Source of the DNA: Hyphomicrobium sp. | Lineage (GTDB): Bacteria > Pseudomonadota > Alphaproteobacteria > Rhizobiales > Hyphomicrobiaceae | DNA: 64,000 nucleotides | Direction: 5' to 3' | Assembly (NCBI GenBank): GCA_030148725.1 | Contig: JASBSU010000037.1 | Coordinates: forward strand, 1 to 64,000 | Shown here: one piece after another, positions 1-9,711 of the stretch | Numbering within the stretch: the stretch's first letter is position 1 | Layout: every line of letters begins with the position of its first letter | The notes under the pieces: generated by a model | Told to the model about the DNA's origin: nothing | The model's input: only the letters and a program-made list of their open reading frames with translations | The model's database searches: none | Made by a program: the position numbers and the translations under genes

Positions 1-189
1 GGACGGTGACTACCTCGGTGAAAGGGTGCGTATGAGCGGGAATTTCATAGTTCGCAGGAAACCTGAGATAGGCCATGAATACGCCGGGCTTGCTCGGATC
101 ACCAATCACCAGCGCGCTCCGGGCTGCACCTGGAAGCAAAGGCTCCTTCTGCCAAGCGAGGCGATCTGCCTGGCAAATTTCCTGAGCTA
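1..189 (-). CDS. cupin-domain protein (partial at the window edge; start codon not determined)
   Basis: Minus-strand translation of ~1-170 reads ...QKEPLLPGAARSALVIGDPSKPGVFMAYLRFPANYEIPAHTHPFTEVVTV; PAHTHPFTE fits cupin motif 1. Not in the supplied ORF track. Confidence 0.55.
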
Positions 190-333
190 ATGATCCGGCC
201 GGCGCTGGCCGCTGCGGGCACGTCAGGCAGATTTCCCAATGTGTGTTGGGCTTTTCACCCTTATCGCGGGACGTGTGTGAGTTACGCTCTATCTCAGCGC
301 GCAGGGGCGGAAAAACTTGCCCGGGAGGACGAG

Positions 334-2169
334 ATGCCGATCCCGCTGAAACTCATAGTCTCGGGCGCCGCGTGCGTCCTTGCCTGCGCCACTCACGTCG
401 CCTCGGCGGCAGATGTTGACGACTCACGACTGAGAACAGCTGCCGGAAATCGCTCCGATTGGTTGACCTACGGACGCGACTACGGCCAGCAGCGCTTCTC
501 GCCGCTCGAACAGATCGACGCCCGCACGGTGACGAAGTTAGTGCCGCGGTGGATCTATCAGACCGGGACAGCGGCGACGTTTCAGACGTCGCCCCTTGTC
601 GCCGATGGCGTGATGTATCTGACGACGCCCTTCTCTCATGTCGTGGCATTGGACGCGCGCACTGGCCGCGAGCGCTGGCGCTACGAGCACAAGCGCGCGT
701 CACAAAAGATCTGCTGCGGTCCGGCAAATCGCGGGGCAGCGATAGGCTATGGAAAGGTCTTTGTCGCCACCGTCGACGCCCGACTGGTCGCCCTTGATCA
801 ACGAACCGGAAAGCCCGTTTGGGACGTTGCGCTGGTGGATTCCTCAGGAGAGGCCACTGAGGACAAGAAGGTACTGGCACCGGACGATCCGCTCAACGCA
901 AGGAACATCACGGGGTCGACGGGGGCCGGGGCTGTCGTCGCGCCGCTGGTTTACGATGGCAAGGTCATCGTAGGGATCACGGGAGTGGGCTACGGCCTGC
1001 ACCTCGATAGTCCGCGCGTCGGCGCGCCGCTGGGAGCGGTCGTTGGCGTTGCCGGGCGTTACGGTCAACCCGGCTTCCTCGCAGCCTATGACGCCGCGAG
1101 CGGCAAGCAGATTTGGAAATTCGAAACGACGCAGGAAGGCTGGGAGGGAAGCTTCCGCGCGGAAACAGCGGACGGAATTCCTCTCAACCGAGACGTTGCT
1201 GCTGAGAAAGCCAACCTCCGCAAGTATGCTGACGCGTGGCGCCACGGCGGTGGATCGATCTGGCACGCGCCAGCTGTCGATTCGAAAACCGGCACGCTGT
1301 ATTTCGGCGTCGGAAATCCGTCCCCCCAGGCAGAGGACAGTACGCGGCCGGGCGACAATCTCTACACAGTGGCGCTCGTCGCGCTGAACGCGCGAACTGG
1401 AAAGCTGCTTTGGCACTTTCAGCAAGTCCCGCACGATCGATGGGGTTATGACGTTGCCAGTCCGCCCACGCTTTTTGAAGTCACCGTGGATGGAAAGACG
1501 GTTTCAGCAGTCGGGCAGGCAAGCAAACTCGGCTGGTATTATGTTCACGACCGCCGGAGTGGTGAGCTGCTGTTCAAATCCGACCCCTTCGTGCCGCAGG
1601 CCAACCTCTTCGAACCGCCGACGCCGCAAGGCGTGCGCATCACGCCAGGTCCAGCCGGCGGTTCGAACTGGTCACCCGCATCGCTGGATGCGCAGCGCGG
1701 CATTGTTTACGTCGCTGGAATGCACATTCCGATGATCTACCGAACAGCGGAACTGCCGGCGCAGGGCAATGACCCGGCCGTGCCATATTTCATCATCGAA
1801 CCCGCGCGTGAGGCGAATTGGGGCACGCTGAGCGCGATCGATCTGTCGCGCAAAGGCCGCATCGCATGGCAAACGCGTACGGACGAACCACTGGTCGGTG
1901 GCGTCCTGGCGACCGCGGGCGATCTTGTGTTCACCGGTGAAGGCAACGGGGATTTCTCCGCGTTCGATGCAAGATCAGGAGCCCGCCTATGGAGCTTCAA
2001 TTGCGGCGCGGGTGTCAACGCGCCACCGATAACCTACGAACTCGATGGTCAGCAGTACGTTGCCGTCGCTGCAGGCGGAAGTCAGATCTGGGGTTTCCGC
2101 CAAGGCGGCGCGGTCATCGTCTTCAGTCTGCCGAAAGTCGACGCACAAGAGATCCGCAATGCAGAGTAA
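334..2169 (+). CDS. PQQ-dependent (quinoprotein) dehydrogenase
   Basis: Repeated beta-propeller W motifs (ALDARTGRERWRY, ALDQRTGKPVWD, AYDAASGKQIWKF), KICCGP vicinal cysteine pair, N-terminal signal peptide. Confidence 0.88.
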   Translation: MPIPLKLIVSGAACVLACATHVASAADVDDSRLRTAAGNRSDWLTYGRDYGQQRFSPLEQIDARTVTKLVPRWIYQTGTAATFQTSPLVADGVMYLTTPFSHVVALDARTGRERWRYEHKRASQKICCGPANRGAAIGYGKVFVATVDARLVALDQRTGKPVWDVALVDSSGEATEDKKVLAPDDPLNARNITGSTGAGAVVAPLVYDGKVIVGITGVGYGLHLDSPRVGAPLGAVVGVAGRYGQPGFLAAYDAASGKQIWKFETTQEGWEGSFRAETADGIPLNRDVAAEKANLRKYADAWRHGGGSIWHAPAVDSKTGTLYFGVGNPSPQAEDSTRPGDNLYTVALVALNARTGKLLWHFQQVPHDRWGYDVASPPTLFEVTVDGKTVSAVGQASKLGWYYVHDRRSGELLFKSDPFVPQANLFEPPTPQGVRITPGPAGGSNWSPASLDAQRGIVYVAGMHIPMIYRTAELPAQGNDPAVPYFIIEPAREANWGTLSAIDLSRKGRIAWQTRTDEPLVGGVLATAGDLVFTGEGNGDFSAFDARSGARLWSFNCGAGVNAPPITYELDGQQYVAVAAGGSQIWGFRQGGAVIVFSLPKVDAQEIRNAE

Positions 2170-3517
2170 TTACCGAATTCGCATTCGGCTGTTGAGCATG
2201 TTGGTTCTCCTGTCCAGCCCACCGCCAGCGTACTCCCAATCGCTGGCGTTGGAACCGATTGCCGAAGGACTGACGGCGCCTCTGCATCTGGAGCAACCAG
2301 CCGACGGTAGCGGGCGCAAGTTTATCGTTCAGCAGGACGGGGTCGTCAAAGTTCTCGACCGCGACAACAAGATTGCTGCCGAGCCATTCCTCGACCTGCA
2401 GGCTCGAATGCGAAAGCTCGAGCAGGACTTCGAGGAACGCGGTCTACTTGGATTTGCGTTGCATCCGGACTTTGCCAAGAACGGCCGCGTGTACGTAAGC
2501 TATGCGGCGCCGTTGCGCCAGGGCGCCCCACAGAACTGGAACTACACGCGTCGCGTTTCCGAATTCTCCACAGCACCGGGCGATCTCAGCAAAGTCGTGC
2601 CTGAAAGCGAGCGGGTCCTCCTTGAGCTCGATTGGCCAAGCCGCAAGCACAACGGTGGAGCGCTCGCCTTCGGACCCGACGGCTTTCTGTATGTCGGGTT
2701 AGGTGACGGCGGTGTGTCGCATGGCGTCGGAGAGAAAATCCGATGGGAAGCGTTCGACGTTCCCGCTGTTGCCCTGAACTGGGATCATCTGGCTCAGGAT
2801 ACCCAATCCTTGTTCGGCAAGATCCTGCGCATCGATGTCGACCACGGCTTTCCCGGCTACGCGGTCCCTCGGGACAACCCGTTTGTCACCGGACCTCAGG
2901 CTGGCATCGGGAAACCGGAGGTATGGGCATCAGGGTTCCGCAATCCATTCCGCTTGGCGTTCGACAGCAAGGACGGCTCCGCCTACGTCACAGCGGTGGC
3001 CGAGACGCTGTGGGAATCGGCATATCGCGTGGCGAACCCCGGCAATTTCGGCTGGCCTCTGCTGGAAGGCACGCATTGCGTCGACAGGTTGAACCCGCGT
3101 CAGCCCCCGAAGGAGTGCGCGAAGACGGACGTTTTGGGTCAACCTCTCCAGTTGCCGGTCGTTGAGTACCCGAACATGCAGGCCTCGCATCCTGATACGA
3201 AACTCGGCATCGAGGGCGTTGGCACAGCGATCACAGGCGCCCGCATGTACCGCGGGAAGGAGATAGAGGATCTGCGCGGCAAGCTCTTGGTTTCGGATTG
3301 GAGCGCCTCTTTCAAGCAACCGTCCGGACAGCTCTTCGTTGCTGAGCCGAATGCGCAGCCGGGTCGGCTTTGGGATTTGAAACGCCTTTTGCAAATTGAC
3401 GCCCGCATCATCAGCCTCGCGGAAGATGCCGACGGCGAAATCTACGTGCTCACGAACGAGACCTTCGGACCCTACGGCACCACCGGCAAGGTATGGCGTC
3501 TCGTCGAAAAGCGATGA
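2159..3517 (+). CDS. PQQ-dependent sugar dehydrogenase (GSDH family)
   Basis: GLLGFALHPDFAKNGRVYVSYA, RKHNGGALAFGPDGFLYVGLGDGG and GFRNPFRLAFD are typical of the soluble aldose dehydrogenase family; signal peptide; start overlaps the previous stop. Confidence 0.88.
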   Translation: MQSNYRIRIRLLSMLVLLSSPPPAYSQSLALEPIAEGLTAPLHLEQPADGSGRKFIVQQDGVVKVLDRDNKIAAEPFLDLQARMRKLEQDFEERGLLGFALHPDFAKNGRVYVSYAAPLRQGAPQNWNYTRRVSEFSTAPGDLSKVVPESERVLLELDWPSRKHNGGALAFGPDGFLYVGLGDGGVSHGVGEKIRWEAFDVPAVALNWDHLAQDTQSLFGKILRIDVDHGFPGYAVPRDNPFVTGPQAGIGKPEVWASGFRNPFRLAFDSKDGSAYVTAVAETLWESAYRVANPGNFGWPLLEGTHCVDRLNPRQPPKECAKTDVLGQPLQLPVVEYPNMQASHPDTKLGIEGVGTAITGARMYRGKEIEDLRGKLLVSDWSASFKQPSGQLFVAEPNAQPGRLWDLKRLLQIDARIISLAEDADGEIYVLTNETFGPYGTTGKVWRLVEKR

Positions 3518-3887
3518 TGGAATGGTCCGAGCGGGAACTCGACGGTGCGCAGCTTGCCGATCTGGCGGCGGACATACCGTTGACCACACGACGAACTCCC
3601 CACCCAGCAGCTGCCTCGCTGCAGTGGAGCTTTCCAGGGGAAGGCCTCTGTCGACGATCCTTGGCTTTCGATAGCAAACGTAGAGCAGACGCTCGAGACA
3701 ACTTAGCGTCGATGACGTCGGCATCAAGCTGGATGTCCGCAAACTCGGCATCGCGACGGCCGCGACGTCAGATGCGGAGTCGCTTGGACTTAGCTGGATA
3801 GTCAAACAGCATGCTTTATCACCTATCGGGGAGCCGGCCGAAACTGGCTCGACGTGTGCTGATGACCCAGTGCGGCCGCCGCCCTGG

Positions 3888-4379
3888 TCAGTCCGTGAGA
3901 AATACGAACCGACTAGCCGGCTCCCATATGTAGTCCGAAGTCGCTCGGTAGCCGCGCAGCCAAAGCCTTGTATCCTTCCGTCGCAGATAGAAGCCATTGG
4001 GATATGCGTCGTCGTCCTTGGTCTTCGTGGAGGCGACTGTCAGATAAGGTCCCTCAGACTGGTCTAAGAATTGAAGCCGGAAGTGCGGAGCCAGCTCCAG
4101 CGGGCAGAGATGTAGACCGACGCCTCGAGCTCTGTCGTAGATCTCGACACTTGTGGCGCCCGCCGTCAGACCCAGCTCAGCAACGGTAACCTCTGTTGCA
4201 AGGACCCATTGACTGGTTTCGGAAGTGACAAACGCAGGATCTTCGAACAGAACTTCAGCGTACCTATTCAGGCTGATCCCCGCATCCCGCAGAGACGACA
4301 GTAGCTCTCTCTTACTCCGCCCGCCGCTCTCCAACTTTCTCGCGCGTTCCCGGAACATCCGTCTCTGCTCTTTCCGCAA
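3888..4379 (-). CDS. hypothetical protein
   Basis: ORF of 163 aa with non-random composition (LCPLELAPHFRLQFLDQSEG...PNGFYLRRKDTRLWLRGYRA). Confidence 0.55.
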   Translation of the reverse strand: MRKEQRRMFRERARKLESGGRSKRELLSSLRDAGISLNRYAEVLFEDPAFVTSETSQWVLATEVTVAELGLTAGATSVEIYDRARGVGLHLCPLELAPHFRLQFLDQSEGPYLTVASTKTKDDDAYPNGFYLRRKDTRLWLRGYRATSDYIWEPASRFVFLTD

Positions 4380-4541
4380 GGGTTCGAATTTACCTTCCCA
4401 GCTACCGAAGCACAGGGCAGCTCCTGGCCCATAGCACCGGCGGGCTCACGTCGATTCGCGAGACAGAAACTGCGCTTGCGCAGACGTTCCGGATGGGCGG
4501 AGAGTTCGAGGAGCGGCGGAATTGATCGCCAGCTGCAGGAC

Positions 4542-5114
4542 TCAATGCCGGTAGGGAAACGGCGGATCGAGGGCCAGAATACGCGTTGCGAGCCAGCCCT
4601 TGCTGCGCGCGATCGCCTCGAAATGCACACGGCTGCCCGGCTCGGCACTGAGATAGCCGCAGCCGCGCAGGCACGTGCGATGTAGCCGGATTGAGACGCC
4701 GTCGTCGCGCCGTATGACGCCTTCGCCCTCTCCGGCATCGTAGGACTCGATGATGCCGTGCCCGTCTTCGATCGGCAGCTCCCGATCGTCGTCGCCATGG
4801 CGGCGGCGCTCCAGCGCAATATTAAGATCGCGCAACCGGCGGATTTCCGCCGCATCCGGGGCTGTGGGCACTACCTCGCCGAGCTCCTCAAGTTCGTAGG
4901 TCACCTTCACGCGCTTGCGGGCCCAGAAATGCACGCGGTCGCCGACATTTACCGGTTGCTTGCGGCTAATGAGGGAGAGCATCAGCTGGTGTAGCGCGAC
5001 GCACTCGCCGTCATCGGTGATGATCTTGATGAGGCCACCGTTGCACTCGGTGACGGTGCCCGACATGGGGATGAGCCCGCGCCCATCGTCGCCGCTGTAG
5101 AAGGTGCCATCCAT
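4542..5114 (-). CDS. protein with two tandem cold-shock/OB-like domains
   Basis: C-terminal half GHGIIESYDAGEGEGVIRRDDGVSIRLHRTCLRGCGYLSAEPGSRVHFEAIARSKGWLATRI follows the CspA layout; N-terminal half GTVTECNGGLIKIITDDGECVALHQLML...VGDRVHFWA looks like a divergent copy. Confidence 0.6.
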   Translation of the reverse strand: MDGTFYSGDDGRGLIPMSGTVTECNGGLIKIITDDGECVALHQLMLSLISRKQPVNVGDRVHFWARKRVKVTYELEELGEVVPTAPDAAEIRRLRDLNIALERRRHGDDDRELPIEDGHGIIESYDAGEGEGVIRRDDGVSIRLHRTCLRGCGYLSAEPGSRVHFEAIARSKGWLATRILALDPPFPYRH

Positions 5115-5711
5115 GCTCGACCTCCGCACGCATATAAGAGCGACGATAGGTACGCATGATGGCGACCGAGCGGCAATTGCGCCGGAGACGGAAGCGTCAT
5201 CTCCCCCACCGCCCGTCAACTTCCGAGCTGCCGTTCAATTGCGAAGCCGACTCGAAGCCCATCACAGCCACTCACTGGTGCTCAGAGCGTCGAAGACGGC
5301 TTCGCCGAGTTTGCGGTCATCGAGGCAAAGTGGGGAAAGGCAATTTCACCGTTTCTGCCTGGGCCCGCTCTACCTTCGACAGCCGGCGTGTGCCGCCCGA
5401 CGCAATGGGCCAGAAGCGCCCAGCGTCAGACCAAGTCGGGGCGTCTGTTTCTCGGTTAAGAGCAGAAGCAGGGGGCAAAAAAAGGCGTCAACGCGCCGCC
5501 CTTTCCGCGTCATGGCCTGAACGCAACCTCAGCCGCAGTAGCCGCCCTCGTCCGCCTGGCGGCCGCGCTTTGCCGCCGCCTCGTCTGCGTCTACCTTGCT
5601 CAGCTCGAGCTTCCCGCTCGACGCGAAGTCCAGCTTCGACCTCGATTCGACGACGCGGCGGACGGCGATGTCGAGCGCCTCATCCAGCGACGGTCGGCTT
5701 GCGTTGAAAAG

Positions 5712-5759
5712 AATGGTGGGTGATGAAGGATTCGAACCTTCGACCCGCTGATTAAGAGT
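5712..5759. repeat. attL: attL core (displaced 3' part of tRNA-Lys)
   Basis: aatggtgggtgatgaaggattcgaaccttcgacccgctgattaagagt, identical to 49937-49984. Confidence 0.95.
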
Positions 5760-5788
5760 GCGCGGGGCGTTAACGATTTCAACGGCCG

Positions 5789-5839
5789 GTGAGACTTTGA
5801 CCTCGTCTCGTTAGGGTGCTTTTGGTGTCAAAGTCTCAC
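5789..5839. promoter_or_regulatory. inverted repeat next to attL; candidate integrase arm-type sites
   Basis: GTGAGACTTTGAC (5789-5801) and GTCAAAGTCTCAC (5827-5839) form a perfect 13-bp inverted repeat ~30-80 bp inside attL. Confidence 0.6.
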
Positions 5840-6030
5840 GGGAACGAGTGAGGTTTCGGGGGCGTGCCCGGCGTGATCGTGTAGCCGCAAAGCTTGAGGT
5901 GGTCGACGATGATGCGGGCCGCGTCCATCTTCTCGCGATCGTTGGCGCTGGCATCGCGCGAGCGTGGCCGCATCGACGTTTTGCCAATGGCGAAGGCGAT
6001 TGCAAGCTGCAGCGATTCGTCGGCCGTCAT
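5836..6030 (-). CDS. hypothetical phage protein
   Basis: MTADESLQLAIAFAIGKTSM...; stop/start overlap with the neighbouring gene. Confidence 0.55.
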   Translation of the reverse strand: MTADESLQLAIAFAIGKTSMRPRSRDASANDREKMDAARIIVDHLKLCGYTITPGTPPKPHSFP

Positions 6031-6371
6031 TGGTCCTTGGCCTGCTCGGCGACCGTCAGAATAGGTGCAACGCGCACAGGCTGCATCGATAGTTCCAGGC
6101 GGCGTTGCTCTAGAGCTCGTTTGTCTAGCTCGTCGCATTCTAGCGGTACGCTGATGATCTCCGCGTTTGTCTGAAATCCTGCCCTGAGTAGGCTGTCAGA
6201 GATGCGCATCTGAATATCTCTGTCGCGCGGAATGAAATCGCGCATCAGGTGCATGACCTCATTCGCAAACCTCAGTGCGCGTCGGTAGCGCGGCGTCTCA
6301 TCCCTCCGCTCTGCAATCATCGTGGCGGTCAACTGCAGTTCTTCCAACTGCTGTCTTTCGCGGTCCGTCAC
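6027..6371 (-). CDS. hypothetical phage protein
   Basis: GTG start (VTDRERQQLEELQLTATMIAERR...) overlapping the integrase stop. Confidence 0.55.
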   Translation of the reverse strand: MTDRERQQLEELQLTATMIAERRDETPRYRRALRFANEVMHLMRDFIPRDRDIQMRISDSLLRAGFQTNAEIISVPLECDELDKRALEQRRLELSMQPVRVAPILTVAEQAKDQ

Positions 6372-7597
6372 AGCGCAATCCCCTCTCTTGCCATCCACGC
6401 CGTCAGCTTGGCGATCGCCGCGTCGGCGAGCTCGTTGTTCAGCGCCAGGTAATGCTTGATGACGCTGGTGATATGGTCCGGCGTGTGGCCGGAAATTGCC
6501 GCGATCTCGGGCAATGTGCAACCCGCCATCGCGAGGCGGGTCACGGCCGTGTCGCGGAGATCCTGAAAGCGCAGGAGGTCGATGCCGGGCTGAAAGCGCT
6601 CGGTCTCGCATAGCTCGGGGTAACGCTGCGCCGCCTCGGAGCGTACCTCGCGGAACGCCTTGCGGAAGGCGTCGGCGGTCCAGCGCTTGCCAGTGCGCTC
6701 GTCGATCACCAGCGCCTCGAGGGCGACAATCCCCTTCCCTTTCCAGCGCTCTTTGATCAGCGCCACCCGCGCCTGCAGCTGTGGCGTCATGGGTGCGTCA
6801 ACCAGGGCATGGGTCTTGAACTGCGACAGGGCCAGGCGCTGCTGCTCGAAGATCCGGGGCGGCATCTCGAGCACGTCGCCCTGGCGCTGGCCAGAATGCA
6901 ATGCGATGACGACGGCATCGCCGACGGACTGCAGCCCGAGGCCGGGATCGGTCAGGCGGCGCATGGTGTCGGCCGTCTTGATGAAAGCTTCGACCTTCGC
7001 CGGCGACCAGAAGGCAACGCGGGCGTCGACCACGGGCAGCTTGAGCTTGAATGCCGGATTGAGTTCGATCCACTCGAGGTCGGTGCCGAACGTCAGCATG
7101 GCCCGAACGGCGGCGATGATACCGTTCGCCATCGCGTGCCCGCGCTCGTCGTACTGCTGGCGCCAGTAGCCCTTGAGGTTGGCGCGTCCGAGCGCCCGCA
7201 CGGGCACGTCCGCCATCGTCGCGGGGTTGTCGTCGTCTTCGGGATCGCAGGGTGATGCGAGGAACAGCTCGAGCTTGTTGGTGTAGTCCGACCGAGTGCG
7301 CTCGCCGAGGCGACGAAACTCCGGCGACTTGTACCAGAGATCCGCGAGCAGCCGGCATGAGCGCGGCACCTTCCTCGGCGCCTGGCGCGGCCGTGTGCCG
7401 CTGCCATCGCGCGCGCGCCAGTCCTCGACTTCCTTGTTGATGGCGATCGCGGCGTTGATGGCGTCGCCGTAATTGAGCCAGTTGCCCTGGGCGTCTTTGA
7501 GGTCGCGCCCCTTCCATTTCAGTTTGCGCAGCTTAGGTCCGGGCACCCAGCGAGGGCGGCCGTCGCGCCAGCAGAAATAGGGCGGGAGGCGTTTCAT
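6368..7597 (-). CDS. int: tyrosine site-specific recombinase (phage integrase)
   Basis: HSGQRQGDVL (box I Arg), RFQDLRDTAVTRLAMAGCTLPEIAAISGHTPDHITSVIKHYL (box II and catalytic Tyr); close to attL. Confidence 0.93.
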   Translation of the reverse strand: MKRLPPYFCWRDGRPRWVPGPKLRKLKWKGRDLKDAQGNWLNYGDAINAAIAINKEVEDWRARDGSGTRPRQAPRKVPRSCRLLADLWYKSPEFRRLGERTRSDYTNKLELFLASPCDPEDDDNPATMADVPVRALGRANLKGYWRQQYDERGHAMANGIIAAVRAMLTFGTDLEWIELNPAFKLKLPVVDARVAFWSPAKVEAFIKTADTMRRLTDPGLGLQSVGDAVVIALHSGQRQGDVLEMPPRIFEQQRLALSQFKTHALVDAPMTPQLQARVALIKERWKGKGIVALEALVIDERTGKRWTADAFRKAFREVRSEAAQRYPELCETERFQPGIDLLRFQDLRDTAVTRLAMAGCTLPEIAAISGHTPDHITSVIKHYLALNNELADAAIAKLTAWMAREGIAL

Positions 7598-7899
7598 TTT
7601 TTGGCGCTCGCGGGCTGGTCGCCCTCCGCGCGGGGCGCCGGTTGCGGCGGGTCGCCTTGCTCCAGAGCGGCTTCGCCGCTGGTATATGTGAGGGCTGCCG
7701 GAAGCAGCACACCATAGGCGGCACGTGCAAACGCACGCTGCACAACCCCGGCCATGAAACTTTTCCCGCCTGACCGGCCTTTTGTGAGGATCTCGTTGGG
7801 GATGCGGCAGTGGTCGCGCAGCAGTCGGTGCTGTTCCTCGATTAATCGCATGATCTCGAGGCTTGCGTTATCTGGCGGGAGCGGAACCAGCTTGCTCAT
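7594..7899 (-). CDS. hypothetical phage protein
   Basis: 101 aa; 4-bp overlap with int in the same operon. Confidence 0.6.
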   Translation of the reverse strand: MSKLVPLPPDNASLEIMRLIEEQHRLLRDHCRIPNEILTKGRSGGKSFMAGVVQRAFARAAYGVLLPAALTYTSGEAALEQGDPPQPAPRAEGDQPASAKK

Positions 7900-7902
7900 G
7901 TC

Positions 7903-8160
7903 TCAACCTTCGCGCGCGAGTCGTTCGCACGTCAAGCTCTGCTCGGCCAGCGCGGCCTGGAAGGCGGCGCGCTGGTCGGCGTTCTCCTGCAGGATCTCGG
8001 CGACGTGCTGCAGGCACCGCCGCTGGCTCTCGGGCGGCAGCTGCTTGACGAGCTCGTGGACCTGAAAAGTGATCGTGAGCTCGGCCGCGCCATCGGTGAG
8101 GGTCGGCTGCCAGGCGCGGCGCAGGAAGCGCGGCAGCAGGCGGAATGTCACGCTGCCCAT
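7903..8160 (-). CDS. hypothetical phage protein
   Basis: 85 aa in the left minus-strand operon. Confidence 0.55.
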   Translation of the reverse strand: MGSVTFRLLPRFLRRAWQPTLTDGAAELTITFQVHELVKQLPPESQRRCLQHVAEILQENADQRAAFQAALAEQSLTCERLAREG

Positions 8161-8161
8161 G

Positions 8162-8413
8162 TTATTCCTTGAACTCCTGCAGCGCCTCGAGCGCCTTCAA
8201 CTGATGGGAGACGTTGCCTTCGCCGATCGCCGCAAAGGCATGGTCGAGTTCGTAGCCCATCAAAGCTATCGCCGGCTGCATGTTGACGCGGACGGCGTAT
8301 CTCGATCCGGACGCCTTAGTCGCTCGAGCGAGCTCAACCTCAGTGCGGCTGTAGCGCTCGCGGATGACGGCAACGCGCGCAATCTCGCGAGCCAATCGTT
8401 CCGGCAGGTTCAT
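8162..8413 (-). CDS. hypothetical phage protein
   Basis: 83 aa in the left minus-strand operon. Confidence 0.55.
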   Translation of the reverse strand: MNLPERLAREIARVAVIRERYSRTEVELARATKASGSRYAVRVNMQPAIALMGYELDHAFAAIGEGNVSHQLKALEALQEFKE

Positions 8414-8416
8414 CGG

Positions 8417-8500
8417 CTATTCCCCCAACCAAAGAATGAAGCCGGCGGTCAGCGCGGAAACGAGCGCAAAGCCGCCGATCAATGTCCACGGGTCGATCAT
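8417..8500 (-). CDS. single-TM micropeptide
   Basis: MIDPWTLIGGFALVSALTAGFILWLGE, placed between operon genes; part of a longer listed ORF. Confidence 0.4.
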   Translation of the reverse strand: MIDPWTLIGGFALVSALTAGFILWLGE

Positions 8501-8745
8501 GTCGGCGCTGGCGAGATCTCGGGCATCAGAGCGCTCTTGGTCTCGGGGACAAAGCGGCGCCAGGCGACAAACTGCTTGCCGCATCCAGGCTCGTTGCAGC
8601 GCACGACGGCTGGCTTGTGGGTGAGCCCGGCCATTGCCGGCCACCCCTGGCAGTATGGACAGCAGGGCGAATACCCGTTGGACGTGATGCAGTGATGCGG
8701 GTCGATCGCTGCTCGTTCGGCCTCAGTGAGGTCGCGGATGATCAT
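8497..8745 (-). CDS. small zinc-ribbon-like phage protein
   Basis: CCPYCQ...RCNEPGCGKQFVAWRRF (paired CxxC-like motifs). Confidence 0.6.
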   Translation of the reverse strand: MIIRDLTEAERAAIDPHHCITSNGYSPCCPYCQGWPAMAGLTHKPAVVRCNEPGCGKQFVAWRRFVPETKSALMPEISPAPT

Positions 8746-9098
8746 CGGGCGGCCTCACCCGGCAGCGTTGCCTTGACGGCGTCGGCGATCGCGAGATTGT
8801 TCGGGATGCGACGCAGCAGCAGGCCGCCCATGTCGACGTGATGCCGCGTGCCTGCGTCCAGCTTCTCGATCTCGACCTCGTCGGGCTTGTACCATTCGAA
8901 GGTCGGCTGGATCGCGTCGAAGACGCGATAGAACGCCGATTGCATCCGGCCCCTGCAGCCGCTGCGCACCTGACAGCCGATCATGAACGGCGTCGTGCCG
9001 GCATCGCGATCGACGGTGGCGATGATGCCGAGGCATTCCTGGCACTGATAAATGTTCTTGCGCCCGACCAGCGAGGCTGGCTTTTGCTGCTCTGCCAT
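8742..9098 (-). CDS. hypothetical phage protein with Cys pairs
   Basis: MAEQQKPASLVGRKNIYQCQECLGIIATVDRDAGTTPFMIGCQV...; overlaps its neighbour's start. Confidence 0.6.
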   Translation of the reverse strand: MAEQQKPASLVGRKNIYQCQECLGIIATVDRDAGTTPFMIGCQVRSGCRGRMQSAFYRVFDAIQPTFEWYKPDEVEIEKLDAGTRHHVDMGGLLLRRIPNNLAIADAVKATLPGEAAR

Positions 9099-9103
9099 GT
9101 CGA

Positions 9104-9427
9104 TCACCCGATGTTCGTGCCGAGCGTCAGAGCGCGCGGTCGCAGGCGCGGCGTGCGCTGCCTGCGTGGGCGCACCTGGTCGGCCTTCGCTTGCGACACC
9201 GTGCGGCTGTCTTCGATCCGCTGGCACCAGTCCATGCATTTCTGCGCGCGATCGTCGTCATAGGCGAGCAGCATGCGCGGGGGGCGCGCTTTGTGAAACC
9301 TGTAGACGCGCGCGGTGAACGATCGCGCCGTGCCGCTCACCTCGTAGCGGTAGCCGTCGCTGTGCGCATATTGCGTCGGCCCCCGCTGCGGCGACCAGCT
9401 GGTTGATTTCTTCCACTCGAGCTTCAT
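9104..9427 (-). CDS. hypothetical phage protein
   Basis: MKLEWKKSTSWSPQRGPTQYAHSDGYRYEVSGTARSFTARVYR... Confidence 0.5.
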   Translation of the reverse strand: MKLEWKKSTSWSPQRGPTQYAHSDGYRYEVSGTARSFTARVYRFHKARPPRMLLAYDDDRAQKCMDWCQRIEDSRTVSQAKADQVRPRRQRTPRLRPRALTLGTNIG

Positions 9428-9711
9428 GCCCTCTTTTCCTTTCCAGCTAGCGCGTTGAGACGGAGAATTTGGCGGCGGATGCGCTGCGCGTTCGGGTCCT
9501 TGGCGACGTCGAGAAATTCGTCGACGGTCGGCGCGCGAAACATCAGCTTGTCGTCGAGAATGTTGAGCGAGCCGCAGCCCAGGCACAGTGTCTTGTCGCC
9601 CGGCATCGGCTGCTTCGGCTTGTCGCTGAGGGCGACGTGATTGGCGAGGTTCTTGCACTCGACGCACGGCGAGCCGTCGATGGCGCTTCCGGTGATCGTG
9701 GCGGTCGACAT
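9424..9711 (-). CDS. hypothetical phage protein with CxxC motifs
   Basis: CVECKNL...LCLGCGSLNILDDKLMFRAPTVDEFLDVAK. Confidence 0.55.
   Translation of the reverse strand: MSTATITGSAIDGSPCVECKNLANHVALSDKPKQPMPGDKTLCLGCGSLNILDDKLMFRAPTVDEFLDVAKDPNAQRIRRQILRLNALAGKEKRA

Noticed and set aside
353-5520. Many overlapping antisense ORFs in the left flank (for example 353-880, 844-1434, 2930-3997, 4268-4855)
   Set aside because: High GC gives long spurious frames; composition is Arg/Pro/Ser-rich shadow translation and they overlap well-supported genes.
5156-5782. ORFs 5156-5707 and 5600-5782 around attL
   Set aside because: Arg/Pro-rich low-complexity translation without family motifs; one runs across the att core. 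A short minus-strand frame (...DEALDIAVRRVVESRSKLDFASSGKLELSKVDADEAAAKRGQADEGGYCG) may be a gene remnant but lacks a clear start.
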